From NCBI GenBank assembly GCA_963575745.1, contig CAUYUJ010000744.1, positions 12,501 to 62,500 on the forward strand: 50,000 nucleotides of DNA, read 5' to 3'. The notes beneath the pieces are model-generated. The model was not told the origin of the DNA. It worked only from the letters and a program-made list of their open reading frames with translations, and did not search any database. This document shows, piece by piece, positions 28,996 to 38,240 of the stretch. Both the position numbers and the translations under genes were made by a program. How positions within the stretch are numbered: the stretch's first letter is position 1; every line of letters starts with the position of its first letter. The stretch comes from Prorocentrum cordatum. Taxonomy: Eukaryota; Sar; Dinophyceae; Prorocentrales; Prorocentraceae.

Positions 28996-29199
28996 TTGAT
29001 CCTCCGCGGTAATCGACGATTCATTTTATGTTGTTCCCATCCGACTTGAAGACCGCATCCCAGAAATAACTTCGAGCACCCGGAAAAGTGTCAAAAGAGT
29101 GCCGAAACAGTGTCGAAACAGTGTCGGGCGAGACCAGGGCCCGACACGTGAAAACCCTTGAGTTTCGGTACTTTTGGGGGGCTCTCGAAATTCTTCCTG

Positions 29200-29345
29200 G
29201 TGGTCAAGGCTAAAGTAGGTTGGAGCATCATAAGACCAGGGACGGCCAAAAACGTACGGAAACATCGGCAGAAGCAACCCCCATAAAACAGGAAAGCCAG
29301 GAGCGGCCAGAAACGTACGGAAAAATTGGCAGAAGTGATCCACAG
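29200..29345. repeat. ~61-bp tandem repeat, two units
   Basis: ACGTACGGAAACATCGGCAG at 29,252 and ACGTACGGAAAAATTGGCAG at 29,313 lie in units that also share CCAGG(G/A)(A/G)CGGCCA upstream. The stretch from 29,000 to 29,600 otherwise shows nothing recognisable. Confidence 0.6.
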
Positions 29346-29600
29346 AGCATCCCGCATCGCAGACCGTACGCCGACCACAAAAAAGCGAGGAGCGCCGATC
29401 CGGGGCGGCCAAGAGGGGGGCGTCCAAGAGGGGGAGGGTGCAAATCATGGCCGGCGGCATGTGCACGGCTCAGGGCGGGGGGGCCGGGGACGCATTGAAA
29501 GAAGACGAGGTGCCATGAAATCTGGGGAAATATCATGGCCCACGCCATGATGTCCACCACCCCCCTAGTCATGAGCCGAGCAGCGCAATCCTGAAATGCC

Positions 29601-29797
29601 GGTACGTCAGGTTCGTGTCGTGCCGACTTCGGCGCTGCTTTCTGACACCGCGGGGATCGTTCAACCTTGAACGATCGGCCGATTCCGAAGCGTCCAAATC
29701 GTTCCACATCGAACGATTCTGGGTCGCCCGCGGCGTTCAAAGTCGAACGCCGCTGGCGGGGTCGCCGCCGGTCGCCACGACACGAACCTGCCGTACA
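29601..29797. mobile_element. foldback/MITE-like element with nested hairpins
   Basis: The outer ends, GGTACGTCAGGTTCGTGTCG and its near-inverse ending CACGAACCTGCCGTACA, pair at about 21 of 24 positions. Between them lie three perfect hairpins: GATCGTTCAA/TTGAACGATC (29,655-29,676, 2-nt loop), AATCGTTC/GAACGATT (29,697-29,718) and GCGGCGTTC/GAACGCCGC (29,730-29,753), plus the palindrome ATCGGCCGAT. There is no coding capacity. It is a non-autonomous foldback element or a regulatory or RNA structure. Confidence 0.65.
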
Positions 29798-30005
29798 TGA
29801 ACCACGTGCTCGTGCGCTTGCCCGGACCATTGGCAGAGGCTCAGAGCCCGATGAGCTCCCCGGCGCCCCCCCCCCGAAGGATCCGCTGCGGCCTGCGTAC
29901 CCGGCAAAACTTGAAACCCCTGAAGCACTGAAGTCGCGTCGCCCTCCTCGCCATCAACAGCCGCTTCGCAGCCAGCGCGCCTCGCCAAGCCTTACGTGCT
30001 CCTCG
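29798..30005. other. spacer, nothing recognised
   Basis: Complex sequence with no recognised motif in any frame. Confidence 0.4.
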
Positions 30006-30540
30006 TCATTCATCCTGGGTCCGCACCATCATCCTCTCATCCTCGCTCCTCGCTCCTCCTCCCCCTGCTGCTGCTACTTCTCTTCGCCCCTCCTCTTCCT
30101 CCTCCTGCTCCCCCTGCTGCCCCCCCCCCGCGTCCTCAACCTCCTCTTCCTCCTCCTCCTTCGCATCCCCTCCTCCTCATCCTCCGCCTCCTCCTCCTTC
30201 TCCTCATCATCCGACTCCTTCTCCTCCTGTTGCTCCTCCTCCCCCTCCCCCTCCCCCTCCCCCTCCTCCACCTCCTCCTCCTCCTCCTCCTCCTCTTTTT
30301 CCTCCTCCAGCTCCTCCTCCTCCTCCGTTTCCTCCTGCTCCTCCTCCTCCTCCTTTTCCTCTTTATCCTCCTCCTCCTCCTCTTCCTCGTCCTCCTCGTC
30401 CTCCTCCAGCTCTTCCTCCTCCTCCTCCTTTTCCTCCTGCCTGCTCCTCCTCCTCCTCCTCCTCCTCCTCCTCCTCCTCCTCCTCCTCCGCCTCCCCCTC
30501 CTCCTCCTCCTCCTCCTCTTCCTCCTCTCCTCCTCGTTCG
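30006..30540. repeat. long (CCT)n tract
   Basis: About 530 bases of CCT, CTC and TTC triplets with many interruptions, almost pure at 30,440-30,490. The poly-Leu/Pro/Ser and poly-Glu/Arg frames over it are repeat products. Confidence 0.95.
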
Positions 30541-30727
30541 GCTCTTCTTCTCCTGCTCGCACCCAGAATTACACAATATGAATACTACTCTCCTTTCTCC
30601 CCTGGCGACGTCTGGGAAATACCCGGCCCCCCTCCCGGGAGTGTGGAGTTGGGTTTTCGCTTGGTTTTTGTTTTCAAAATGCTGCTCTCGCTGGAGCGCA
30701 GGCCTTATTTTCGGGCTACCGCCCGTT

Positions 30728-31275
30728 CCGAATCGTGTTCCCGCTGCAACGCTGGCCTCATTTCCGCGCTTCCTCTCGTTCCGAATCGTGCTCCCGCTGC
30801 AGCGCTGGTGTCATCATGTCCAGCGCCATGCCACAGCATGGTACTCGGTCCTTCCAAATAGGCCCCAGAATGTATAAAATGGCCCCCCGAAAAAAACAAT
30901 CGGAAGTGATTACACATTCGGTGCCGATTCGTCGATGTTCTGGGTCGCAGAAGCCCCGCCCCACTTTGGGGCGTCGCGACGCCATGCTAGGTGAGGCTGC
31001 GCGTCCTCCGAATCGTGTTCCCGCTGCAGCGCTGGCCTCATTTCCGCGCTTCCTCTCGTTCCGAATCGTTCTCCCACTGCAGCGCTGGCGTCATCATGTC
31101 CAGCGCCATGCCGCAGCATGGTACTTGGTCCTACCAAACAGGCCCCTAAAATCTAGAAAATGATCCCCCAACCATCGAAAATAACTACACATTCGGTGTC
31201 GATTCGTTGATTTGCTGGGCCGCAGAAGCCCCCCCACTTTGGGGCGTCGCCACGCCATGCTACGTCAGGCTACGC
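30728..31275 (+). repeat. 280-bp tandem duplication
   Basis: CCGAATCGTGTTCCCGCTGC occurs at 30,728 and 31,008. Downstream of each, the order TCATTTCCGCGCTTCCTCTC, CAGCGCTGG(T/C)GTCATCATG, CCAGCGCCATGCC(A/G)CAGC, ATTCGT(C/T)GATG/TT and CCACTTTGGGGCGTCGC(G/C)A is kept. The second copy is slightly shorter. Each copy itself contains two sub-units starting TTCCGAATCGT. Confidence 0.85.
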
Positions 31276-31580
31276 ATTGATCTTCAACACCATGCTATGC
31301 CATATGATGATACAGTCGGCCTGGATTAGTAGGTCGACCCTGCCAAATCAAGGGTACCCTTGTGTCCTGTGTCTCGCGACCCATGCCTCATGTCCTGCAT
31401 TCCTATGGCAATGTGGCCCTCGGAAGGGTTTCTTGTCCTCTCGCGTGTCCTGTCCAATGAAGTCCGACTGTATGCCCTGCTAAGATACTCGACTGTGCGA
31501 ATAGAGAGGAGATCTACGCCATGGTAAAGGATGGGAGGGCGGGGTAGGACGTCAGATATGACGCGAGCGCACCTAGCTTG
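31276..31580. other. spacer, nothing recognised
   Basis: Lower-GC complex sequence; short frames only. Confidence 0.45.
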
Positions 31581-31680
31581 TCCTCCTCCTCCCCCTCCCC
31601 TTCCTCCTCCTCCTCCTCCTCCTCCTCCTCCTCCTCCTCCTCCTCCTCCTCCTCCTCCTCCTCCTCCTCCTCCTCCTCTT
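31581..31680. repeat. (CCT)n microsatellite
   Basis: About 30 CCT triplets after a CCCCTCCCC start. Confidence 0.95.
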
Positions 31681-31789
31681 CCACCCTCGAGAAGGGGAGT
31701 GAACATTGCCGTCTGACGTGCTGCACTTGCGGGAGAACGCGTTTCACGGGCGCTCGCCTGGGGAACATTCGGCGGCGCGTTTCGAACCA

Positions 31790-32154
31790 GGGTGTGGGCC
31801 CCCACCCCCCAACACTCGGCGCCGTCGATCAAAACCAGGGGGACTCCCCTCCCCCCCAAACCCCCCCCTCCAGAAACCCCCCCCCCTCCAAACGGGGGGG
31901 GGTTCAAAACCCCCCCCCCCTCGGCGCCGGCGCCCGCGCTGGCGGCCGCCAGCAACGCTCACGGCGGGGACGCAGCGACGATGGCCAGAGGCAGCCCAGG
32001 GGGGAGGGGGGAGGGGGGGTTCAACCCCCCCTCCTCCCCTGGCGCCAGGAGGGAAGGGGGTGGTTCAACCTCCCCCCCCCCCTCGCGCCGGTGCCGGCGC
32101 TGGAGGCGGCCAGCAGCGCCGGCGCTGGCGCCGAAGACGGCGGGGACGCAGCAA
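31790..32154. repeat. poly-C/poly-G palindromes with a GGCGCCGGCGC unit
   Basis: G-runs and C-runs face each other around a TTCAA core (31,890-31,920 and 32,020-32,040). Each is followed by GCGCCGGCGC, GCTGGCGGCCGCCAGCA and CGGCGGGGACGCAGC(G/A)A. A related unit in inverted orientation lies at 32,765-32,935, beyond the CCA tract. Confidence 0.6.
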
Positions 32155-32760
32155 CACTTACCACCACTACCACCACCACCACCACTACCACCACCACCAC
32201 CGCCTCAAGCCACCACCACCACCACCAACACCACCACACAACCACCACCACCACCACAGCCACCACCACCACCACAACAACCACCACCACAACTCACCAT
32301 CACCACCACCACCACAAAAACCCACCACCACTACCACCACCACCACCACAATCTACCACAACACCACCACCACTGCCACAACCACCACCACCAGCACAAC
32401 CAACCCACCACCACCACCACCACCACAAACCACCACACCACCACCACCAGCACCACCTCCACAAACCACCACCACCACCACCACCCAGCACCACCTCCCA
32501 CCACCACCACCACCACAACACACACCCACCACACCACCACCAAACCACCACCACCACCACTACAACCCACCACCACCACCACCACCACAAACCACCACCA
32601 CCACCACTAAACCTCCACCAACACCACCACCACCCACCGCCACAACCCACCACCACCACAACAAACCACCACAACCACCAACACCCCACCACCACCACCG
32701 CCACCACCACCTCCACCACAACCCACCACCACCACCACCACCACCACCACCACCACCGTC
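32155..32760. repeat. (CCA)n microsatellite tract
   Basis: About 600 bases of CCA/CAC triplets interrupted by AA and CTA. It reads as Thr, His or Pro strings on the plus strand and poly-Val/Trp/Gly on the minus strand, and is not coding. Confidence 0.95.
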
Positions 32761-32879
32761 GTCCTCATCGACGCTCCCCGCCACCGCCGCCCGCCGCCGC
32801 AAGCGCCGGCGCCGGCCCAGAAATAGAACTCGTCGTCCCCGCCGCCGTCGCTAGCCGCCGCCGACACAAGCGCCGGCCC

Positions 32880-33005
32880 GAGGAGAGGGGAAGCAGAGGA
32901 GGGAGGGGGGGGGGTTCGAACCCCCCCCCTCCATCGAAGGGGGGGGGGGGGGGGCGGGTTTCAAACACGGGGGGGGGGCGGGTTTCAAACACCCGCCCTC
33001 CCTCC
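32880..33005. repeat. poly-G/poly-C palindrome and tandem G-run repeat
   Basis: A ten-G run, TTCGAA and a nine-C run form a near-perfect palindrome at 32,905-32,929. Then two copies of a G-run followed by CGGGTTTCAAACAC follow at 32,940-32,992. Confidence 0.7.
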
Positions 33006-33089
33006 AAGCGGCCACAGAACGCGCTCTTTCTCACTTGCCCCTCCCCATCCGCGGCCTCCTTCCCGGAGGGAGCATCGGCTTCCGACTAG

Positions 33090-33272
33090 CACAGGAGTCG
33101 CTATCGCCACCGCCGTCGACGTTGCTGTCGTCACCGCCGCAGCCGTCGTCTGCCGCCACCGCCATCGCCATCGCCGCTATCGCCAGCTTCGCCGCCGTCG
33201 CAATCGCTTATCACCGTCGTCATTGTGGTAATCATCGCTACCGACGTCGCCGTTTCTCATCGTTAATCACTA

Positions 33273-33309
<37 letters not shown>

Positions 33310-33353
33310 AATCGTAATCGCAATCGCAATCGCAATCGTAATCGTAATCGCTA

Positions 33354-33410
<57 letters not shown>

Positions 33411-33420
33411 TCGTTGATCG
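33090..33420. repeat. (GTC)n and CGCAAT/CGTAAT repeats
   Basis: GTC/CGT triplet runs at 33,270-33,309 and 33,353-33,408 enclose hexamer-like units ATCGCA and ATCGTA. Open frames give poly-Val or poly-Asp. Confidence 0.9.
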
Positions 33421-33925
33421 CTATCGTCTTCGCCATCGCTTGTCGCCGCCGCCGTCGTCCGACCAAGACCCGCTGATCCCAGGGACGCTGCTCGGGCCTG
33501 CCCTGGCCGCCTTGCCGCGCCGCGCCGTGCCCGGCCGCGGCGGACGAGAGCCGCCGAAGCAGGCCCCCCAAATCGCCGCGCCGACGGCGAAGGGCAACGC
33601 AGCACGAGCCGCCGCCGCCTCCGCCGCCGCCGCCGTATCTCGCCGCCATCGCAAGCCGCAACCGCCGCCGCCGCCGCCGCCGTGCGTCGTCCCCCCGCCG
33701 TCGCCGACGCTGCCGCGTCCTGACGAGCTTGCCCTCCACGTCCACGTGGCTCGTCTGGTGCGAGCGCAGGTAGGCCACGCCGCCCGCCACGGCCGTGCGC
33801 GGGCCGTCGTCCCGCCCGGGCCGCCACTCCGCCTCCCAGCCGGCAGGGGGCGCACGCGATGGGGGGGCCGTGGTCGTCCGCGCCACCGCCGTCGGGGGCA
33901 ATGTCGTCAGCGGCGTCGACGTCGA
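33421..33925. other. very GC-rich stretch without recognisable gene
   Basis: Frames on both strands are open. A minus-strand piece at 33,850-33,715 (AVAGGVAYLRSHQTSHVDVE) looks somewhat protein-like and could be a fragment or exon, but nothing else supports it. Confidence 0.35.
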
Positions 33926-33940
33926 CATCGTCAACGTCGT

Positions 33941-33975
<35 letters not shown>

Positions 33976-34125
33976 TCGTAGTCGTCGTCGTCGTCGTCGT
34001 CGTCGTCGGCTGGGGGGAGGAGGAAGAGGAGGAGGAGGAGGAGGAGGAGGAGGAGGAGGAGGAGGAGGAGGAGGAGGAGGAGGAGGGAGAAGGAGGAGAA
34101 GGGACGAGACCCCCTCCTTCCTGCG
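33926..34125. repeat. (GTC)n then (GGA)n tracts
   Basis: GTC/GCC triplets to 34,010 switch to GGA triplets to about 34,110. A CCT tract begins at 34,130, giving facing purine and pyrimidine arms. Confidence 0.9.
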
Positions 34126-34129
34126 TCTC

Positions 34130-34915
34130 CTCTCCTCCTCCTCCTCCTCCTCTCCTCCTCCCTCCTCACTCCTCGTCCTCCTCCGCCCCTCCGCCTGCTC
34201 CTGCTTCCTCCTCCTCCTCCTCCTTCTCCTCCTCCCCCTCGTCCTCCCCCTCATCCTCCTCCTCGTCAGCCTCCACCTCCTCCGCCTCCTCCTCCTCCTC
34301 ATCCTCCCCCTCGTCGTCCTCCTCCTCTTCCGCCTCCTCCTTACCCTGCCTCCTCCTGCCTCCATTCCTTTTTGTTATGGATGACTCCTGGCTGTCGCAC
34401 CCCGAGGCCAGTCGGAAGGGCGGGCCGGACGCTTCGCCCGAGACTTCCTCACCGTTTAGGACCAGGATCCTGAAGCCTAGAAGCCTACTATTTGCAACAA
34501 CTTCACGGATGGAAGACGGGCCGCTTTCCAAGTGTGGCTCTCGCCTCAGCGCCGCGCACATCTGTCTCTCAACATGTGTAGGAGCTTCACGGTTTGGGGA
34601 CAGGTCGTCTTCGGACTGTGGTTCCTGCTCCAGTTCCGCCCGCACAAACATGCAACAGCTTCACGGATGGAGGGCGGGTCACTTTCAAAATGTGGCCATC
34701 GCCACACCGCCGCGCACATCCGTCCCAAAACATTGCAGAACATTTCACCGATGGAGGGAGGGTCGTTTTCAAAATGTGGCTCTCGCCCTAGCGCCGAGCA
34801 CATCCGCCACAAAAGTACAACAGCTTCACGGATGGAGGGCGGTTCCTTTTCAAAATATGGCTCTCGTCGTAGCGCCGCACGCAATCGTTCTACGAGTTCA
34901 CAGCAATTTCAAATA
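34130..34915 (+). repeat. composite repeat family A, copy 3
   Basis: A CCT tract (34,130-34,365) leads to TTTTTGTTATGGATGACTCC, then the conserved head GGCTGTCGCACCCCGAGGCC with GGGCGGGCCGGACGCTTCGC and ACTTCCTCACCG. Five tandem units of 74-85 bp then follow (34,495-34,905), each with TTCACGGATGGAGGGCGG, TTTCAAAATGTGGCTCTCGC and AGCGCCGCGCACAT(C/T). The copy ends GAGTTCACAGCAATTT. Confidence 0.75.
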
Positions 34916-34970
34916 TTCCCATGGTTCACTTAATCCAATAGCCCTTATAACGGCGACGAGGCGACGATCG

Positions 34971-35033
34971 AAAGCAGTGCCCCGGCACTGCTTTGAACGC
35001 GTTCAAAGCAGTGCCCCGGCACTGCTTTGAACG
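34971..35033. repeat. tandem hairpin at the edge of the motif domain
   Basis: Two copies of AAAGCAGTGCC-CC-GGCACTGCTTT (34,971-34,994 and 35,005-35,028), each with perfect 11-bp arms, are joined by the palindrome GAACGCGTTC. The whole 58 bases are palindromic apart from the hairpin centres. The same hairpin with an inverted centre is at 43,120-43,157. An ATG-rich AT stretch (35,035-35,085) follows, and the first CCGCAACTGCGG copy is at 35,099. Confidence 0.9.
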
Positions 35034-35149
35034 TATGATATGATGATATGATGATGATTATGATTGATGATGATGATGATTTTTCCAGCGTACACTGTCC
35101 GCAACTGCGGCAATCAACATCATGCTCCACTTGCCCGCAACTGCGGCCA

Positions 35150-37138
35150 TCACCAACGCTGCGCCTCGAAGCTCCACGGAGGGCGCTCGGCAGGTCGCCC
35201 GCTCGAGCCCCACTCGACTTCACGCTGAGGAGGCGAGCCCTCAGGGGCATTGTCCGCAACTGCGGCATGATCAGAGGGCCACCACTGCGCGCCATCAGCG
35301 CCCCATTCGCTCGAGCTCCAGTCCCACCAGGACCAGCCCTGCCATCTCGTGGCGGGACTGCGCGCCTCCCATGCGCCGCTGCCGCTGGCGTCCCAGGACC
35401 CAGCCGCCACTGCGGCACAAGAAGGGGTCGCATCGTCGCCGTTGGCAGCTTGCGGCGGTGGCGTGTTCCCAGCTCGCTCAGCCCCAGCGTCTCTCCCCGC
35501 AACTGCGGTTCCCATCTGGGGTCGGACGCCCTTCCCCGCAACTGCGGTGTCCGCGTAGCTGCCCTTCTTGCCGCCCTTCTTGCCGCCCTTCCTGCCGCCC
35601 TTCCTGCGTTCCAACCTCGCGGCGAGTCTTTCAGGTGACCTGCGGCACGTATTGTGCGTGAAAGCCACCAGAGGGAAGTGCGCTCCGTGCCTCGCCCTTC
35701 CGAAGGCGCCATGCCATATCTTGTCGTCGAGGTTGCCCTGCTTCACTCTGAAGGGATGGCGCACCCAATCGTCGCGTTCCCTGCGCGCCATCCTTTGCTC
35801 GTACTCCGCAACTGCGGTCAAGGATTCGCCAGATGGCGTCAGGAAGGCGCGCATCTTGTTTTCAACGGGCTCAGCCTTGGGCACGTAAGTCTGAAGCATC
35901 TTCCCAGGGCCATTCGTGTAGTCGAAGACAGGGAAAGACGGATCATGCTGGGTCGTCAAGAATCCGCCCTCACGGTCGCGCAGAACACTCAGGCCATGGT
36001 GAAGCTTGTACTGCCCAGGACAGTTTATGAACAAAATCGCCAGGCTGTCTGCCCTGGGCTGGCCGCCTGCTGTCTTCCAGGGGGTCCACGCGGCGACGTC
36101 CACAGTCAGGCCGCAATTGCGGCACCAGGACACAAGCTGGAACATGCACATGTTGAAGTCCCCCATGCAGACCTTCACGTCCCATTCCCTGACGTAGGCG
36201 ACGAACCGGTTGTAGAACTCATGGAGCTTCGTGACGCCCCAGTCTTGGTTGGCCAAGCTGTGGTGGACGTGCACCGCCATGACGTTGAAGGAGCCCCCCA
36301 AATGGGTCACGGCCTGGTCCAGGTGGACGCGCACCACCATCGCCCTGGAGTACTTGTTTTGCAGCTTTGGCGCAGGAGCCTCCGCAACTGCGGACGGTTT
36401 CTTCTTCTTCTTCTTCGTTTTGGACTTCTCCTGCTTGTGGAAGAGTCTCGCAAAGTCTACGTGTTCATTGTGGCCGCCACTGCGGTCCCTCATGCCAACA
36501 AGGAGGGTCCCTGATGGCTCGCCGCCCTTAACGCACAGGTAGTTGTATTGAGTCCGACTCCGAAACCTATCGTCCGCAACTGCGGCTGCACTGTCCCTCG
36601 CTTCGTGCTCCCCACTGAGTACCGCGCAGGTCTCGTCGTCGCACTCGCAGAGGGCGATGATCTGGGCAGGGTTCGCGCGGAGCTGCGCCCACTCGTCCGC
36701 GCGTTGCGTGGGTCTAACTGCAGTCCCTCCGAAGTTGGCCACGTAGAAGCCGACCCGTCCCGCTTCGAACTCCGTTTTCTCCTCCCATGCGTCGACAAGA
36801 GCTCTTTGTTTTTCCGACAGATTGCTTGTCTCGATGATGGGCACCCGTTTCCAGGTTCTCCGCGATGACAACACTCTCGGCATGTAGGAGTCATGTGCTG
36901 CCGCAACTGCGGCTCCCGCACCTCCCCGGGACTCAGCCTCGTCAGCGGAGGCAGCCGAGGACGCGAAGGTGCTGTCGCCATCTTGCGTCCGCTGGTCGTC
37001 GTCATCATCCGCAACTGCGGCTTCCTCGTCTTTGCCTCCCTCCTCCTCCTCAGCGTTGTGGATGAACACCGTTCTGGCGAATCGAGGTCCACGGTCCAGA
37101 CTCCCTGAGGATGCGCTCGGGCGCGCGGGCGGCCACAT
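35150..37138 (-). CDS. endonuclease/exonuclease/phosphatase-like protein (662 aa)
   Basis: I take the ATG at 37,138; an upstream TTG at 37,228 only extends a low-complexity head. The stop is TGA at 35,150. Residues 1-100 are acidic and Ala-rich. The EEP fold follows: IIALCECDDETC (metal-binding Glu, residues 160-171), MAVHVHHSLANQ (287-298), VKVCMGDFNM (Asp-x-Asn, 321-330), then LTTQHDPSFPVF (394-405), where the usual closing Asp-His is not clear. The C-terminal 200 residues are basic, then Gly/Ala/Trp-rich. EEP proteins cut or process nucleic acids or phosphodiesters. Similar uncharacterised proteins are, from memory, abundant in dinoflagellate genomes. Motif copies in the gene are read mostly as Ala-Val-Ala (for example residues 40-43, 186-188, 250-252). 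Its neighbour upstream is the transposase block. Confidence 0.75.
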   Translation of the reverse strand: MWPPARPSASSGSLDRGPRFARTVFIHNAEEEEGGKDEEAAVADDDDDQRTQDGDSTFASSAASADEAESRGGAGAAVAAAHDSYMPRVLSSRRTWKRVPIIETSNLSEKQRALVDAWEEKTEFEAGRVGFYVANFGGTAVRPTQRADEWAQLRANPAQIIALCECDDETCAVLSGEHEARDSAAAVADDRFRSRTQYNYLCVKGGEPSGTLLVGMRDRSGGHNEHVDFARLFHKQEKSKTKKKKKKPSAVAEAPAPKLQNKYSRAMVVRVHLDQAVTHLGGSFNVMAVHVHHSLANQDWGVTKLHEFYNRFVAYVREWDVKVCMGDFNMCMFQLVSWCRNCGLTVDVAAWTPWKTAGGQPRADSLAILFINCPGQYKLHHGLSVLRDREGGFLTTQHDPSFPVFDYTNGPGKMLQTYVPKAEPVENKMRAFLTPSGESLTAVAEYEQRMARRERDDWVRHPFRVKQGNLDDKIWHGAFGRARHGAHFPLVAFTHNTCRRSPERLAARLERRKGGRKGGKKGGKKGSYADTAVAGKGVRPQMGTAVAGRDAGAERAGNTPPPQAANGDDATPSCAAVAAGSWDASGSGAWEARSPATRWQGWSWWDWSSSEWGADGAQWWPSDHAAVADNAPEGSPPQREVEWGSSGRPAERPPWSFEAQRW

Positions 37139-37513
37139 GCTTGCGTCTTCGCGTGCGCCACCTCGAGCCACGGTGGCTACGGAAATGGATCGTGAATGGG
37201 CATGGGGTCGGATGGAGGGAGGAGACAAAGAGGATTCGAGGAGTGGCAGAAGGAGGGCGAGGACTCAAAGGAACCGAAAGAACAACAAATGGACCGGCGG
37301 AGAAGCAGAAGGAGGGCGACGATTGCAAGGGACTGTGATAGGATTATTTTCACAGCAGCAGGAAGACCGCAACTGCGGTTTTGCCTCATCTCCTGCCCGC
37401 GCGGGAGCCGCTTGGAAAAAACAACTTCCCTCTGGACTTCCTGTGGGTCCGCAACTGCGGCCTGCATCACGCTAGGGCTGGGATTACCAGCGCCATTTGC
37501 CCTCCCAGGGTTC
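37139..37513. other. gap between the EEP gene and the coiled-coil gene
   Basis: Holds a purine-rich segment (37,205-37,330) and two motif copies (about 37,368 and 37,450). On the minus strand this would contain the EEP gene's promoter and 5' leader. I recognise no promoter element. Confidence 0.5.
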
Positions 37514-38240
37514 TCACTGTTTCCGAATGCACGAACTGCGACAGCGCCGAACGGTTCCAGACGCCGCGTCGTTCGCGACTTTTTGCAGCCACCCAGCAAA
37601 CGTGAGCGGCCATTGCTCCTTGTGCTGCTTGCACATCTCCTCGTCCCAATGCGTCTTGAACCATGCCCACTCCCCCCTCTGCTCGTCTGAGAGGACGCCT
37701 TTTTCCGCGAGCCAGGCGATCCAGAGCTGCCATCCTGTTTTTCTTGATCTTGAACTCCTCGGGATTCCACTGCGCTAGGGCGTGTTTGTTAGCCAAAGCC
37801 GTTTCCACCGCAACTGCGGCCTCCTTCTTTGCCCTCAAGGCGGCCTCGGCCTCTCGAATCTGCTTCTTGAGATCGTGCAACGCCTTCGTCCTGTCGTTCG
37901 CTTCCAGAGCCAGGCACCGCTTTTTCGCCACCACTGCGGCTTCGTGGTCTCGCTGGGCAGTCAACGCTCGTAGGACCTCGTTGTCCTCCCGCGCCAGCTC
38001 TCTCAACCGCTTCTTTTGTTTGTGTCGTTGCTGTCGGCAATCCTGCGCTAGTTTCTCCATGCCCACTTGGCGCAGCTTATCTTCCGCCTCGCGGAGCGTT
38101 TCTGCCAAGGACGTCGCCACTGCCACCTGCTCGGCCGCCTCTGCGTCGACCACGCAGTCCATGGATACCGAGGATTCTTGAGGCCCAGGTGCCGCAACTG
38201 CGGCATCGCACTGTTCCGCAAGAGCCTCGGCCCACGAGGC
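37514..38240 (-). CDS. coiled-coil protein, possible C-terminal part of the transposase gene
   Basis: From the ATG at 38,162 the frame gives a long charged coil (TSLAETLREAEDKLRQVGME, then HDLKKQIREAEAALRAKKEA), reaching QWNPEEFKIKK. There a run of five A shifts the frame. If one A is ignored it continues as TGWQLWIAWLAEKGVLSDEQ and then a Trp-rich globular-looking tail ending CIRKQ with TGA at 37,514; without the shift the frame ends at a TGA at 37,467 in unconvincing sequence. Upstream the same frame is open through ASWAEALAEQCDAAVAAPG to a TAG at 38,241-38,243, beyond which it is again open. It is either a separate gene of about 215 aa or the tail of the transposase. Its function is unknown. 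Confidence 0.55.

Noticed and set aside
33715-33850. Possible exon on the minus strand
   Set aside because: Only about 45 residues look protein-like and no splice sites or neighbouring exons could be supported.
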